A DNA stretch of 64,000 nucleotides from UTCHB3 sp002050155 (GTDB lineage: Bacteria; Bacteroidota; Ignavibacteria; Ignavibacteriales; Ignavibacteriaceae): the NCBI GenBank assembly GCA_030584105.1, contig CP129491.1, forward strand, positions 3,224,001-3,288,000, written 5' to 3'. The notes under the pieces were generated by a model. The model was not told the origin of the DNA. It ran no database searches and saw nothing but the letters and a program-made list of their open reading frames with translations. The translations under genes and the position numbers were made by a program. Below, piece after piece: positions 16,726-24,483 of the stretch (the stretch's first letter is position 1; each line of letters begins with the position of its first letter).

Positions 16726-17348
16726 ACACGGCGAATCTGACAGCCAGAATCCGCAGCCTTTTGGATGAAAGAGAGGCCGGTTTTTGGAGTGACGAAGAGA
16801 TAACCGCTGCATTGAACGAGGCGCAAACTGAAGTGATAAACTACGCATTGTTCGTTTTTACAAACGGGGGGCTTGCTTCAGGGCTCCCGTTTGTTCTTAC
16901 GCCTTTTGAGACCGAAGAGAGGTTCACATCAGTTACGGGTTCAGAAGTGCCGCTTCCTGAGGATCTGCTCTACATATTTGAGGTCAAGTGCGCCACTTCA
17001 CAAAATGGTGAAGAAAAGCCTGTACCGATTTGGAGTATGTCGTTGACGCGTTACGCCAGAGAGCATAATTCACTGCTAAAATCGGGGGCAGGAAGCATGT
17101 TTTGTCATGTTGCCGGAAGCGAGCTTGTGTTCAGTTCACCATTGAACAGCGGCAGTTACACGATTGCGTACTTAAGGAAACCGGACGAAATAACAGAAGT
17201 GCAGGGGAGTGAACTTCCGGAAAATTGTTCCGGAGCTCTCGTAGCTTACGCAACAGCGCTGCTGTTAGAAAAGGATAAGCAACACGATGAGTCGGCAAAT
17301 TTTTTCAGGCTCTATACGATGAAAGTTGAGCAACTTGCCGGCTTATAA
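16722..17348 (+). CDS. Head-tail adaptor-like protein 1
   Basis: 208 residues, mostly helical at both ends with a beta-rich insert, starting TARIRSLLDEREAGFWSDEEITAALNEA. That is the usual opening of gp6/gp11-like adaptor (head-tail connector) proteins, whose N-terminal helix bundle forms a 12-fold ring below the portal. The closing ALVAYATALLLEKDKQHDESANFFRLY, read in part, is also typical. It overlaps the previous gene by 4 nt. No portal gene is present for it to dock to. Confidence 0.65.
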   Translation: MNTANLTARIRSLLDEREAGFWSDEEITAALNEAQTEVINYALFVFTNGGLASGLPFVLTPFETEERFTSVTGSEVPLPEDLLYIFEVKCATSQNGEEKPVPIWSMSLTRYAREHNSLLKSGAGSMFCHVAGSELVFSSPLNSGSYTIAYLRKPDEITEVQGSELPENCSGALVAYATALLLEKDKQHDESANFFRLYTMKVEQLAGL

Positions 17349-17414
17349 AACACAAAAATCGCAAAACATTAAATTATTGGAATTTAGAACCACCAAAAAA
17401 AGAGAGGGGGAAAT

Positions 17415-18140
17415 ATGTCTGCAACACTTGCCGAACTCCGGGATCAGATAGTAATTGACGCAAATGTGCACGGCAATCCGCAGTTTCCGGTAGCACGGTT
17501 GAACCGAATAATCAACTTAGCACAAAGATCGATACAAACGGAACTTAACGGGCTTGGTATGAAAAAATGGGAAGCTGTAACAACGCTTTCAACACAATCC
17601 CGTGAGGAAGAATTTGTAGGAAAACCGATTCTGGGCATTCCAATTGATGGGGTACAATTCCCGCAAATGTTGGAAAGCCCGCGCTCGATAATATTCATTG
17701 AATGCAGCGACGGGACATCGCACGGGCTTGCCTACGAGGTTGATCTTGATATGTTCAAGGACCAGCTTGAAAACACCTGGCTTGCCCCCTCGGTCTCATC
17801 CGCGGTATTTATGCGTTTAGCCAATAAAATTTTATTTGCACCGGCAACCGTTACATCACTTAAGGCGTACTACTACAAGGCAGTGCCTGACTTAGTTAAC
17901 GACGGTGATTTCACCACAATTCCGGTAGAATTTGAGGAATATGTGATTAAAAAGGCGGTTGCCGAGATCGACGGGATACTCGGAAATCTTGAGGCTAAAC
18001 AGCTTAAAACAAAGCAAATCCAGAACGAGATTTCATCGGCTTACCAGAAATTTTTGGAAAAGCAGGGTGAAAAAAGGAGAATAACCCAGGAAAACACGCG
18101 CGGCGTGCCCGATAACATTAGATATAACATGGGTTATTGA
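17415..18140 (+). CDS. Head-tail adaptor-like protein 2
   Basis: 241 residues. It opens with a helix pair (LAELRDQIVIDANVHG, then RLNRIINLAQRSIQTELNG) as in phage adaptor/connector proteins, has a beta-rich middle, and ends in a long charged helix (VIKKAVAEIDGILGNLEAKQ). Same general fold as its neighbour, suggesting a second ring or a paralogue. GAGGGGG lies just upstream of the ATG. Its C-terminal codons and stop are duplicated (18129-18160). Confidence 0.6.
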   Translation: MSATLAELRDQIVIDANVHGNPQFPVARLNRIINLAQRSIQTELNGLGMKKWEAVTTLSTQSREEEFVGKPILGIPIDGVQFPQMLESPRSIIFIECSDGTSHGLAYEVDLDMFKDQLENTWLAPSVSSAVFMRLANKILFAPATVTSLKAYYYKAVPDLVNDGDFTTIPVEFEEYVIKKAVAEIDGILGNLEAKQLKTKQIQNEISSAYQKFLEKQGEKRRITQENTRGVPDNIRYNMGY

Positions 18141-18160
18141 TAATATGGGTTATTGATAAT
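18129..18160 (+). repeat. 16-bp tandem duplication including the adaptor stop codon
   Basis: ATGGGTTATTGATAAT twice in tandem. Copy 1 encodes MGY and the TGA stop. Confidence 0.95.
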
Positions 18161-18232
18161 GAACACAACGACCTTACTCAGCAAAAAAGGTACTGCGGCA
18201 CTAAATTATGCAATAAAGGCAGGTTGCAGATA

Positions 18233-20449
18233 ATGGATACCACAATTTTCCACGGTGAAGTTTCGGGAATTGATGAAATCACAGCGCCACTTCTTCTGCC
18301 GGAAGGTATTGTGAGTGAAATGATCAACCTGCACTTAGACAGAAGCGGAGAAAGCGGTTTCCCCACCCGTCGGGGCAACTGGAGTAATCATTCCACCACA
18401 CCTTTCAGCGTGATTGATGGTGTTACATCGTTTGTTTCCGATTCAGACACACAATATTATGCAATATTTTCCGAGGGTAAAATTGCAGTTTCAGAGGATG
18501 GCAAAGGGGAGTGGCAAACCATAGCCGAAGGTTTAGAGATAAGCGCAATTACCGGGTCGCTTTCGCTTGGAATGGGCAGCACACTACTTCACAGCGGGCA
18601 CGATTCGGTAGTAATTTCGGGCGAAGGGGTGGCAGCAGTCACCCCACTTTCTATCCCGCAGCCGGAAATCGCCGGAGGTTCTCCAATTTGTGCCGTACAC
18701 CATGATACAGGTGGCGAAATAGGCGCCGGGTGGTACAATTATGTGTTGGTTTACGAATCAGAAACGGGCGATCGCTCAAATCCATCGCAACCTTTCACCG
18801 CTTATAAAGCTGCGGAATCAGGATCAACAGGCTTTTCGGGGAGTACAAACCGCGTTGAAATTACAAACATACCGGTTCCGAGTGACCCCCGGGTAAAAAA
18901 GAAGCGACTGTATCGTACTAAAGGGGTAATAACCTCCACTCTTTCGCCCTCGCCCTTTATTTATTATGAGGTGGCGGTTCTATCACCGGGGAGGACCACC
19001 TTTACGGATAAAACCGCTGATGCGGATCTTTCAGTCAGACGGTTTGCCTTATTCACATCTTCACCAAAGGGAAAGTGTTGGTGCACGGCGCAGGGGCGGT
19101 TGTTTAGCGGCTCGGTTAAGGTGCCTGCAGTCAACTTTTTTGCACCTCCATTTTCAAACGACGGAGTTAGCACCAAAATATTCCGCGGCACCGGGTTTGC
19201 CTCCGGCGGGTCGTTAGGAAATGCGTCGGCTTACAAGTACCGCTTGGTGTATATTGATGAGAACGGCACCACTTCGGCTATGATCGAAACTCCGCAGATC
19301 GATACTCCGGGAGATAATTTTGAACTGTTGGCAAAAATTAAATTAGACTACCTGCCCTATCTGCCCTCGGATGAAAAATTAAGAATCACGGAAAAAAGAT
19401 TATACCGCACAAAGCGAAACGGTTCGGTTTTTTACCGTCACCCTGTCGAGTTGTCATTTAGTTTACTAAGTTATGAGGATACAGTTGCAGATACCGCACT
19501 TCTTTCGGAAACATTTCCTGCAAGTGTTGAGCCGCGTGGCTATCCGGCGTCTTTGGTTTTTTCCGAGACCGGGCGACATTTCACATTTCCTCCTGAAAAC
19601 ATAATTTCTTTGCCGGGTGGTGATGAAGAGGAAATAATGAGCATTCACGAGGAAAACGACGGTGTGCTGATATTGACGCAAAAGGCTGTTTATAAGCTGT
19701 TTACGCAGGGTGATCCGTTGACCTGGCGGTTAATTACGCTAATTGAGGGGGTGGGGCAAACACTTGAAAATGGTGTACTCAGAGTTCCGTACGGAGTAAT
19801 TTTTTATTCAGGCGGAGCGGTTTACCGGTTTCAAAAAGGTGAACTGCAGAACATCGGTGAGGGGGTTGCCAAAACGCTTTCGTTGGTTCAAAGGTTTTGG
19901 AGCCCGGCACGCTTTTCGGTGCTGAGGTGGTGCGGTTTCCCGGTTAAATTGATCAACAATTCAAGGTTGTTGCTGATATTTGATGAAAAAAACGGTGCAT
20001 GGTACAAGTTCACGCACCCGGGGCTTGCCGGTGTTGCAAGCAGTGGCGGAACTGATGAAAGGCTGTTGACATACGCCGGCGGAAATATTCTGAAATACTC
20101 ACATCAGGGTGAGGGACCTGATGTGATTGGTGAATTGGACAGCGATATTGAGGTTAAGCTTATAACGCGCGAATATGCAGCTGCGGGGTTTATCTGGCAG
20201 CGATTGCGCAAGTTGCGGCTTTATCTTAAAACACTTTCGGGAGGTGTTACAGTGAAACTAAGAACTACGGCGGGCGAGATAGTTTTTTCCCACACTTTTA
20301 CCGAAGCAAAGGAAGTGTTGCGGATTAACCCCATTGAATCTGCGGATGGGATGAAAGCCATTTGCCGAACGGTTTCAATTGAAATTACGGGGACAGGTTT
20401 AAAAACGCTTCAGGGAATAAAGTTGGAGAAACGGAGTTTAAGAAATTGA
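18233..20449 (+). CDS. Podovirus-type tail nozzle/hub protein
   Basis: About 738 residues from ATG 18233; the open frame reaches back to a TTG at 18137 inside the duplicated adaptor stop, but those 32 residues do not look like a folded start. The beginning (EITAPLLLPEGIVSEMINLHLDRSGESG with FPTRRGNW, read in parts) is the usual opening of T7 gp12/P22 gp10-type nozzle proteins, which list DNA-tube contributions near a conserved R-R/P-G-x-W. The body is beta-propeller-like with Ig-like inserts carrying KKRLYRTKG and EKRLYRTKR repeats. This would form the distal tail tube. The stop lies in a 9-bp triplet repeat shared with the next start. Confidence 0.65.
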   Translation: MDTTIFHGEVSGIDEITAPLLLPEGIVSEMINLHLDRSGESGFPTRRGNWSNHSTTPFSVIDGVTSFVSDSDTQYYAIFSEGKIAVSEDGKGEWQTIAEGLEISAITGSLSLGMGSTLLHSGHDSVVISGEGVAAVTPLSIPQPEIAGGSPICAVHHDTGGEIGAGWYNYVLVYESETGDRSNPSQPFTAYKAAESGSTGFSGSTNRVEITNIPVPSDPRVKKKRLYRTKGVITSTLSPSPFIYYEVAVLSPGRTTFTDKTADADLSVRRFALFTSSPKGKCWCTAQGRLFSGSVKVPAVNFFAPPFSNDGVSTKIFRGTGFASGGSLGNASAYKYRLVYIDENGTTSAMIETPQIDTPGDNFELLAKIKLDYLPYLPSDEKLRITEKRLYRTKRNGSVFYRHPVELSFSLLSYEDTVADTALLSETFPASVEPRGYPASLVFSETGRHFTFPPENIISLPGGDEEEIMSIHEENDGVLILTQKAVYKLFTQGDPLTWRLITLIEGVGQTLENGVLRVPYGVIFYSGGAVYRFQKGELQNIGEGVAKTLSLVQRFWSPARFSVLRWCGFPVKLINNSRLLLIFDEKNGAWYKFTHPGLAGVASSGGTDERLLTYAGGNILKYSHQGEGPDVIGELDSDIEVKLITREYAAAGFIWQRLRKLRLYLKTLSGGVTVKLRTTAGEIVFSHTFTEAKEVLRINPIESADGMKAICRTVSIEITGTGLKTLQGIKLEKRSLRN

Positions 20450-20469
20450 ATAAATTGAACAAATTGAAT
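20443..20469 (+). repeat. Three 9-bp units spanning a stop/start overlap
   Basis: AAATTGAAT, AAATTGAAC, AAATTGAAT. The first holds the nozzle gene's TGA (20447-20449) overlapping the TTG start (20446) of the next gene; each further unit offers another in-frame TTG. Confidence 0.9.
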
Positions 20470-20757
20470 AAAGAAGAGGCACGGGGGTTATTTTCACCGT
20501 TGCCGGCGGTTGGCGAAAGGCTGCCGGAAAAAGGCAGTATGCCCGACGGAAGTTTTTATCTGTTAAGAAAAACCGGACTGAAGATTTTGTTTCTTTTCAT
20601 CGGGGGTGAAAGGCTGCCGGTGGCAACACTTCCCGCGGTTTTGGAACGGCTCCCCACCGTTGAAGGCTTGCCCGAGTTAACGACAGTGTTCGTTAAAAAC
20701 GGCAGCGCAGTTGAGCAGCATATTTTAATCAGAAGTGTCTGGCAAAAAATTAGTTAG
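20446..20757 (+). CDS. Small phage-block protein of unknown function
   Basis: 103 residues from TTG 20446, overlapping the previous stop (TTGA). N-terminal NKLNKLNK comes from the 9-bp repeat, so the true start may be any of three TTGs. The body has three related GERLP/ERLP segments (residues about 25, 54 and 66), giving a short internal repeat, and an otherwise strand-rich look. No family recognised. Confidence 0.5.
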   Translation: MNKLNKLNKEEARGLFSPLPAVGERLPEKGSMPDGSFYLLRKTGLKILFLFIGGERLPVATLPAVLERLPTVEGLPELTTVFVKNGSAVEQHILIRSVWQKIS

Positions 20758-20884
20758 CGGAAGCGGCTGTAAGAGGGCTGGATTATGTTGAAAGTTAAGG
20801 CAGAATAGATACAGGGTGGAGGGAAAATGTTTATCCCATGGTTTAAAACACTGGAGTAATATGAAACACAGGGGAAATATGATA

Positions 20885-21006
20885 AGAGATTTAAAAATAA
20901 GGAGGAGAAATGCCAGAGTTTGGGGAGAGAAAAATTATAAACAAGGCAGACGGTGGTAACACCTAAGGTGATGATGAGAGATTTAAAAATAAGGAGGAGA
21001 AATGCC
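20885..21006 (+). repeat. 30-bp direct repeat of a ribosome site and start codon
   Basis: Identical copies 20885-20914 and 20977-21006 contain AAGGAGGAGAAATGCC. Copy 2 starts the ejection-like gene at 21002; copy 1 starts an 18-codon frame at 20910. Confidence 0.95.
20910..20966 (+). CDS. 18-residue ORF behind a duplicated Shine-Dalgarno
   Basis: ATG 20910 follows a perfect AAGGAGGAG, identical to the site of the gene 92 nt downstream, and reads 18 codons to TAA at 20964. Its first residues (MPE) are those of the downstream gene. It is probably translated, but may be no more than a by-product of the duplication. Confidence 0.4.
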   Translation: MPEFGERKIINKADGGNT

Positions 21007-21703
21007 TGAAGTTAATGAGACTTACGGTAAAATAATGGAGGAATTGCTGCGCTCGGCGCTGGGGAGTGTATTCCCGGGGGTTGTGCCTGCAGGAACCGAA
21101 AAGCTTTTTGGCGGAAAAGATATTATGCCGCAATGGTTAGCGGGTGTTTCGGATTACAAAAACATGCTGAAAGAAACCGCAAATTCCGGAAGCAAAGCGC
21201 TAAAGGATCAGCAGGCGCAGGGTTTGAAGCAGATTGAGCGCTCCGGTGGTGAAGCTTTGGAAAATCTGAGGGATACGATGGTTGCTGCCGGGCTTAATCG
21301 CTCGGGAGTTTCTGCAAATGCACAGAACAAACTGTTCGAAAAAGAAACCGACGCAAAAAATGATTTGGTAACCCGAATTGCCGCTTTGAATGAAGAAAAC
21401 AGAAAAGATGCGCTCGGCAAACTTCTGGGGATTGAGCAAACTGCCGCTTCTCTGGGAATAAGCGACAGAGAGGCAGGTAACAGACTGCTTTCGATGATTG
21501 GCGACCTGAAACTTTCCGGGGAGAGAAACAGAATGCTGAGGGATGAACTTGACTTAAAAAAGAGGCAGTATGAAGAGGGTAAAACCGGGTTTGGAGGCGT
21601 TATTGGCTCGATTTTGGGGAGCCTGCTTGGTGTTGCCTCCGGAGGGCTTGCACTCGGAGCCGGCGATAAACTTAGTGATATGATCTTTGGGGGAAATAGT
21701 TAG
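21002..21703 (+). CDS. Probable phage ejection/internal virion protein
   Basis: 233 residues. A central long helix-forming region (about 55-185, rich in Lys, Glu, Ala and Asn) is followed by a Gly-rich, membrane-active-looking C-terminus (GGVIGSILGSLLGVASGG). This pattern, with position between nozzle and lysis genes, fits the ejection (pilot) proteins of podoviruses such as P22 gp7 or T7 gp14, which form a channel in the cell envelope. No sequence-level match can be claimed. The start is fixed by AAGGAGGAG. Confidence 0.5.
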   Translation: MPEVNETYGKIMEELLRSALGSVFPGVVPAGTEKLFGGKDIMPQWLAGVSDYKNMLKETANSGSKALKDQQAQGLKQIERSGGEALENLRDTMVAAGLNRSGVSANAQNKLFEKETDAKNDLVTRIAALNEENRKDALGKLLGIEQTAASLGISDREAGNRLLSMIGDLKLSGERNRMLRDELDLKKRQYEEGKTGFGGVIGSILGSLLGVASGGLALGAGDKLSDMIFGGNS

Positions 21704-21718
21704 AAAGGGAAAAAACAA

Positions 21719-22018
21719 ATGGAGGTATTATTCAGTTTATTGGGTGTATGGTATTTAGCGCTGTTTGGTGCGATCACCAGCATAATAACAGAGGCTTCTT
21801 ATTCCATAGTGAGGGGCTACATTCGCAAGCGTTGGCTTGTGATGGTGGTGGCGCTGTTGGTAACGATTCTGGGAGATGTTACAACGGGCAAACTGAGCAC
21901 ATCGGTGCTTAGTGTACTGTTGGTTACATCTTTTTCAATATTATTTTACACATACATCGGCGAATACACGATCAAAAAAATATTTGAATATCTGCGGGGT
22001 GAAAGACGAATTGAGTAG
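21719..22018 (+). CDS. Holin-like small membrane protein
   Basis: 99 residues with three hydrophobic segments (about 5-25, 38-55, 61-82), a basic loop (RGYIRKRW) and a charged C-terminus (LRGERRIE). Size, topology and place between structural genes and the amidase match a class I holin, which would open the inner membrane to let the endolysin out. It could instead be a phage-unrelated membrane protein. The stop region starts a complex repeat that leads to the next gene. Confidence 0.6.
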   Translation: MEVLFSLLGVWYLALFGAITSIITEASYSIVRGYIRKRWLVMVVALLVTILGDVTTGKLSTSVLSVLLVTSFSILFYTYIGEYTIKKIFEYLRGERRIE

Positions 22019-22199
22019 AGGGATTACTATTTATCCGGGTGCCTTTTTGGAATCGCTGTTTAGTGAAATGAACAATTGGTTCATTATTTGTCCGGGTGTT
22101 TTATTGAAACCACGCTTAGGAGGAGGAATTGAACAGAGGGATCATCATGCTACTGAGTGCCTTTTTGAAACCACGCTTAGGGGGCGGAATTGAGTAGAG
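22008..22199 (+). repeat. Complex repeat expanding a holin-stop/spanin-start junction
   Basis: GAATTGAGTAGAG at 22008-22020 (holin stop TAG) and 22187-22199 (next gene's TTG start), with GAATTGAACAGAG at 22136-22148 between. Intervening copies of TATTT-TCCGGGTG (22029 and 22085), GTGCCTTTTTG (about 22039 and 22157) and GAAACCACGCTTAGG (about 22106 and 22168) show successive duplications. Confidence 0.85.
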
Positions 22200-22816
22200 A
22201 TTTCATCTTTGCCGTAGTTTTGTTGTTATCCGGTGCGGTGCTTGGCGGAATATTTTACGGGAAGTTTTTGTGCAAGCCTCCGCCAAACTCAGGAAGTGAA
22301 GTCGTGGTACAGGAAAGAGTCATAATCAAACGAGATACGATAACAACAGAAAAAATCAGCACCATAGAGCGCATAAAACCGGTTTTTTCAACCGACACTA
22401 TGTCGGTTAATGCTCAATCAGATTCAACACTAACCGAAGTGGTAAGACTACCGGTTCCGGTGCAGAATTCTGATTCAGCGACAAGCGAAAAACCTGTACC
22501 AACAACGGAAAAGGTACCCGGGCAAACGATGTTTACAGCGTATGAAGCAAAAGCAGATACGGTAATGTTTGATTCATTTCTGCGTTTATCCGTTAAGTTT
22601 ACATCCTCAATTCCGCTTGATACCGCCGGATATTTCAGCATAAAAGCCACTCTGAGCGAAAGGGAGATTAAGGAAAAGGAGATACGGTACATTGAGAAAG
22701 AAGAGGGTTTCTTTAACAAATGGCTGCACTTCGGTTTGGTGATTGCACCCGGATACGGGATAGTTGAAAAGAAAGGTGATTTTTTCATCGGTATGGGTAT
22801 TATGATAGGGTTGTGA
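22190..22816 (+). CDS. Spanin-like single-TM envelope protein
   Basis: 208 residues from TTG 22190. One N-terminal TM helix (FIFAVVLLLSGAVLGGIFYG), then a long extracytoplasmic region with Thr/Ser/Val-rich stretches and KRDTITTEK, and a C-terminal FGLVIAPGYGIVEKKGDFFIGMG. The ending resembles small membrane proteins of Bacteroidota phages (DUF6808-like, by style). Its location between holin and amidase suggests a spanin role, bridging the envelope in the last lysis step. That is inference. Confidence 0.5.
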   Translation: MSRDFIFAVVLLLSGAVLGGIFYGKFLCKPPPNSGSEVVVQERVIIKRDTITTEKISTIERIKPVFSTDTMSVNAQSDSTLTEVVRLPVPVQNSDSATSEKPVPTTEKVPGQTMFTAYEAKADTVMFDSFLRLSVKFTSSIPLDTAGYFSIKATLSEREIKEKEIRYIEKEEGFFNKWLHFGLVIAPGYGIVEKKGDFFIGMGIMIGL

Positions 22817-22940
22817 AAAAATCCATTCATCTGCAGTCAAGTTTCCCATTGGAAACGAAAAAGCCCGTTAATTGAAAGGGAGTCAATTTAAGGCGGCAAT
22901 AATTAAAATTTATTTAACATATTGAGGGTTATAAGAAACC

Positions 22941-23555
22941 ATGAAAAGAATAGTGAAACATATTAACGAAGGGGAATTTTTGCGGGGTGTTTACCCTAAA
23001 CAACAGATTGTATTACACGGCACAGGATCGAGCACGGCCGCAAATGTCGGTGATTGGTGGAACATCCAGAAAGGGGCGATTGCCACTGCCTTTGCGGTTG
23101 ATAAAGGAGGTGAACTGATAGAGCTTTTCCCCCCTTGCTATTGGGCATATCACACGGGGAACGGTTCAACTTACGATACCCGAAACATCGGTATAGAGAT
23201 CGCCAACGAGGGCTACCTAAAAGAAGCAAACGGCAAATACTATTGGGACGCCTCGGGCAAGTGGGTTGATTACCGTGGTGAGGTGTTTGATAACGGTAAG
23301 TTATGGCGCGGCTTCAGGTATTTTGCAGCCTTCACAGAGGCTCAATACGATACCGTTGCAGAAATTTGTGCTGAAATGTGCAGAAACTTTGATATAAAAC
23401 CGGCGGTACTTGAGGGGTTTGACTACAGTGTTTCGTATCTTTCGTACAAAGGAATTGTAAAACACTGCAATGTGTATCCCTCGAAGATGGATGTTACGCC
23501 CGCGTTTGATATGACAAAATTCAGGAAACTTTTTGAGCAAGAAGTTAAGCAATGA
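22941..23555 (+). CDS. N-acetylmuramoyl-L-alanine amidase (amidase_2), endolysin-like
   Basis: 204 residues without a signal peptide. Zinc ligands of the T7-lysozyme/PGRP fold are visible: H26 in IVLHGTGSS, H175 in VKHCNVYPSKMD, and D183 in the same segment in place of Cys. YHTG with H71 and NIGIEIANEG complete the active-site frame. It cuts the amide bond between N-acetylmuramate and L-alanine. Lack of an export signal fits release through the holin-like protein. Its end overlaps the TIGR02757 gene by 23 nt. Confidence 0.88.
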   Translation: MKRIVKHINEGEFLRGVYPKQQIVLHGTGSSTAANVGDWWNIQKGAIATAFAVDKGGELIELFPPCYWAYHTGNGSTYDTRNIGIEIANEGYLKEANGKYYWDASGKWVDYRGEVFDNGKLWRGFRYFAAFTEAQYDTVAEICAEMCRNFDIKPAVLEGFDYSVSYLSYKGIVKHCNVYPSKMDVTPAFDMTKFRKLFEQEVKQ

Positions 23556-24318
23556 AGAATTAAAAGAGAAACTTGAGTTTCACTATCGTGCATTCGGGCG
23601 GGAGAGCATCTCGCCCGATCCTTTGGAAATTCCTCATCTTTTCACTCACCCGGCGGATATTGAAATAGCGGGCTTTTTTGCGGCAAAGTTTGCTTACGGT
23701 GCTGTTGCACAAATAATTAAAAATGTGAACGGCTTGCTTCAAAGGTTGGACGATTCCCCGTTCAAAGTGATTCGGGATGATCTGCACCTTGAAGAGCGGG
23801 TGGAAGATTTTTACTACCGTTTTTACTCATCAGTTGATGTAGCCACATTGTTGCTTGCAATGAGGGAAGTGTTGCAGAAATACGGCGGGTTAAAAGGGCT
23901 TTTCATGGAAGGGTTTCTGCCGGAGCGTTCGGTTAAAGAGGGGATACAGCGATTCAGTGAATACTTTCACGCGTTTGCCGAAAGAGAAGGGAGACTAACG
24001 CGAGGCTTCCGGCACTTCTTTCCCGAACCTGAAAAAGGAAGTGCATGCAAGAGAATGAATCTTTTTTTAAGGTGGATGGTCAGAGAGGATGAGCTTGATT
24101 TTGGGTTCTGGAAAGAGATTGGGAAAGAAAATTTGGTTATTCCGCTGGATTTGCACATTGCCCGAATCAGTAAAGAGCTGGGGTTAACTGCACGGAACGA
24201 TTCTTCCTGGCGCACCGCAACCGAAATCACGGATAAATTGCGGGTGTTTGAGCCAAATGACCCCGTTAAATATGACTTTGCACTTTGCCACATCAGCATG
24301 CGGAAAATGAAATTTTGA
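23533..24318 (+). CDS. TIGR02757 family protein (DNA glycosylase-like fold)
   Basis: 261 residues from TTG 23533, with AGGA 6 nt upstream, overlapping the amidase end. Family marks: IPHLFTHPADIEIAGFFAA, FYYRFYS, DLHIARISKELGL, and the ending DPVKYDFALCHISM (each a fragment of conserved blocks). The family is a single-copy host gene in many Bacteroidota, with an HhH-GPD-like helical core; its role is not established, and DNA repair is often assumed. Overlap with a phage-type amidase means the two are read from one mRNA here. Confidence 0.8.
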   Translation: MSKKLSNEELKEKLEFHYRAFGRESISPDPLEIPHLFTHPADIEIAGFFAAKFAYGAVAQIIKNVNGLLQRLDDSPFKVIRDDLHLEERVEDFYYRFYSSVDVATLLLAMREVLQKYGGLKGLFMEGFLPERSVKEGIQRFSEYFHAFAEREGRLTRGFRHFFPEPEKGSACKRMNLFLRWMVREDELDFGFWKEIGKENLVIPLDLHIARISKELGLTARNDSSWRTATEITDKLRVFEPNDPVKYDFALCHISMRKMKF

Positions 24319-24483
24319 ATATTTTTTTCAGAATTAACTCCGGATGGGATTAAGATCACTTTGTTTTAACCACTAACTGTGTATTTTTGCAAAAGACAAG
24401 GTGGATTTTATTGCGTCTAAAACAAATTCTTTTTTGATTCCTTAAGGCAGGATTGAATCATGTCTAAATTATTTTAATCTTAA

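Noticed and set aside
14709..24318. Complete prophage
   Set aside because: No integrase, repressor, terminase, portal or att-site pair could be seen; the last gene is a host family.
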